From Chloroflexi bacterium TMED70 (GTDB taxonomy: Bacteria > Chloroflexota > Dehalococcoidia > Lucifugimonadales > Lucifugimonadaceae): a DNA stretch of 12,888 nucleotides. The DNA lies in the NCBI GenBank assembly GCA_002171675.1, contig NHDX01000001.1, positions 1-12,888 of the forward strand, in the 5' to 3' direction. The stretch's first letter is position 1, and each line of letters opens with the position of its first letter. The notes beneath the pieces are model-generated. The model was not told where the DNA came from. It was given only the letters and a program-made list of their open reading frames with translations, and ran no database searches. The position numbers and the translations under genes were made by a program. Of the stretch, positions 12,818 through 12,888 are shown in pieces.

Positions 12818-12888
12818 TGGTGGAGCTGAGGGGGATCGAACCCCTGACCTCATCGCTGCCAGCGATGCGCTCTCCCAGCTGAGCTACA
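12818..12888 (-). tRNA. tRNA-Ala (anticodon GGC), 5' end cut by window edge
   Basis: Read on the minus strand, 71 of 76 bases are visible; the first five acceptor bases lie beyond the window. The D arm is GCTC/GAGC. The anticodon stem CATCG/CGATG carries the loop CTGGCAG with anticodon GGC, which reads GCC and GCU alanine codons. The T arm is AGGGG-TTCGATC-CCCCT, the 3' acceptor strand is CAGCTCC, and the discriminator A is followed by an encoded CCA. Downstream of the tRNA, T-rich tracts at 12780-12804 on the minus strand could end transcription without a clear hairpin. Confidence 0.97.

Noticed and set aside
1..12888. Mobile element, prophage, toxin-antitoxin or CRISPR-like system
   Set aside because: No transposase, integrase, terminal repeat, nuclease or spaced repeat was found on either strand; all genes are metabolic, chaperone or small conserved genes of even base composition.

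Overview
The window is a compact, AT-rich bacterial chromosome segment of about one third G+C. It carries 16 protein genes, one of which is cut by the left edge, and one tRNA gene cut by the right edge. Spacing is very tight: several gene pairs overlap or are separated by 1 to 50 bases, no gene-free stretch exceeds about 210 bases, and TTG or GTG starts are common. The gene mix is a housekeeping chaperonin operon, purine genes, several SDR oxidoreductases, a PIG-L deacetylase and small conserved proteins. Together with the GroEL style and a DUF5679-like protein, this suggests a streamlined, probably marine, Chloroflexota (SAR202-like) bacterium. That placement is inference only. No mobile element, CRISPR array or phage gene is visible.

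Region 1 (1-1640, minus strand) holds groEL (3' end missing) and groES. Both sit behind a good sigma70-type promoter (TTGACA-N16-TAAAAT). A HAIR-type operator (TTGAGT-N7-ACTCAA) lies between promoter and groES, which points to control by an HspR repressor; no CIRCE element is present. Region 2 (1637-5636, minus strand) reads as one operon in the order alpha/beta hydrolase, purE, purK, and two tandem paralogous SDR genes. The two SDRs share a rearranged catalytic tetrad in which Lys and Asn have exchanged places, as in polyketide-synthase ketoreductases.

Region 3 (5690-6431, plus strand) is a single PIG-L/LmbE-type deacetylase gene whose true start is probably a TTG. It converges on region 4 (6436-10186, minus strand), a four-gene operon: an oxalate-CoA-ligase-like adenylate-forming enzyme, a classical SDR, a HAD-IA phosphatase and an HpcH/HpaI-family aldolase. 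This looks like a small-acid catabolic or salvage pathway whose substrate is unknown. Region 5 (10242-10994) is a divergent pair: a single-domain cupin (minus) and a dimeric alpha/beta-barrel protein (plus).

Region 6 (10996-12262, minus strand) is a DUF418 (YeiB-type) multi-pass membrane protein followed by a 39-residue six-cysteine zinc-ribbon protein that overlaps its end. Region 7 (12263-12888) has a 208-base divergent intergenic stretch with a leaderless promoter on one side and a TTGACA/TATGAT promoter with two inverted repeats on the other. It continues with a 60-residue protein that resembles DUF5679 but has lost all its zinc cysteines, then a textbook intrinsic terminator, then tRNA-Ala(GGC) on the minus strand.
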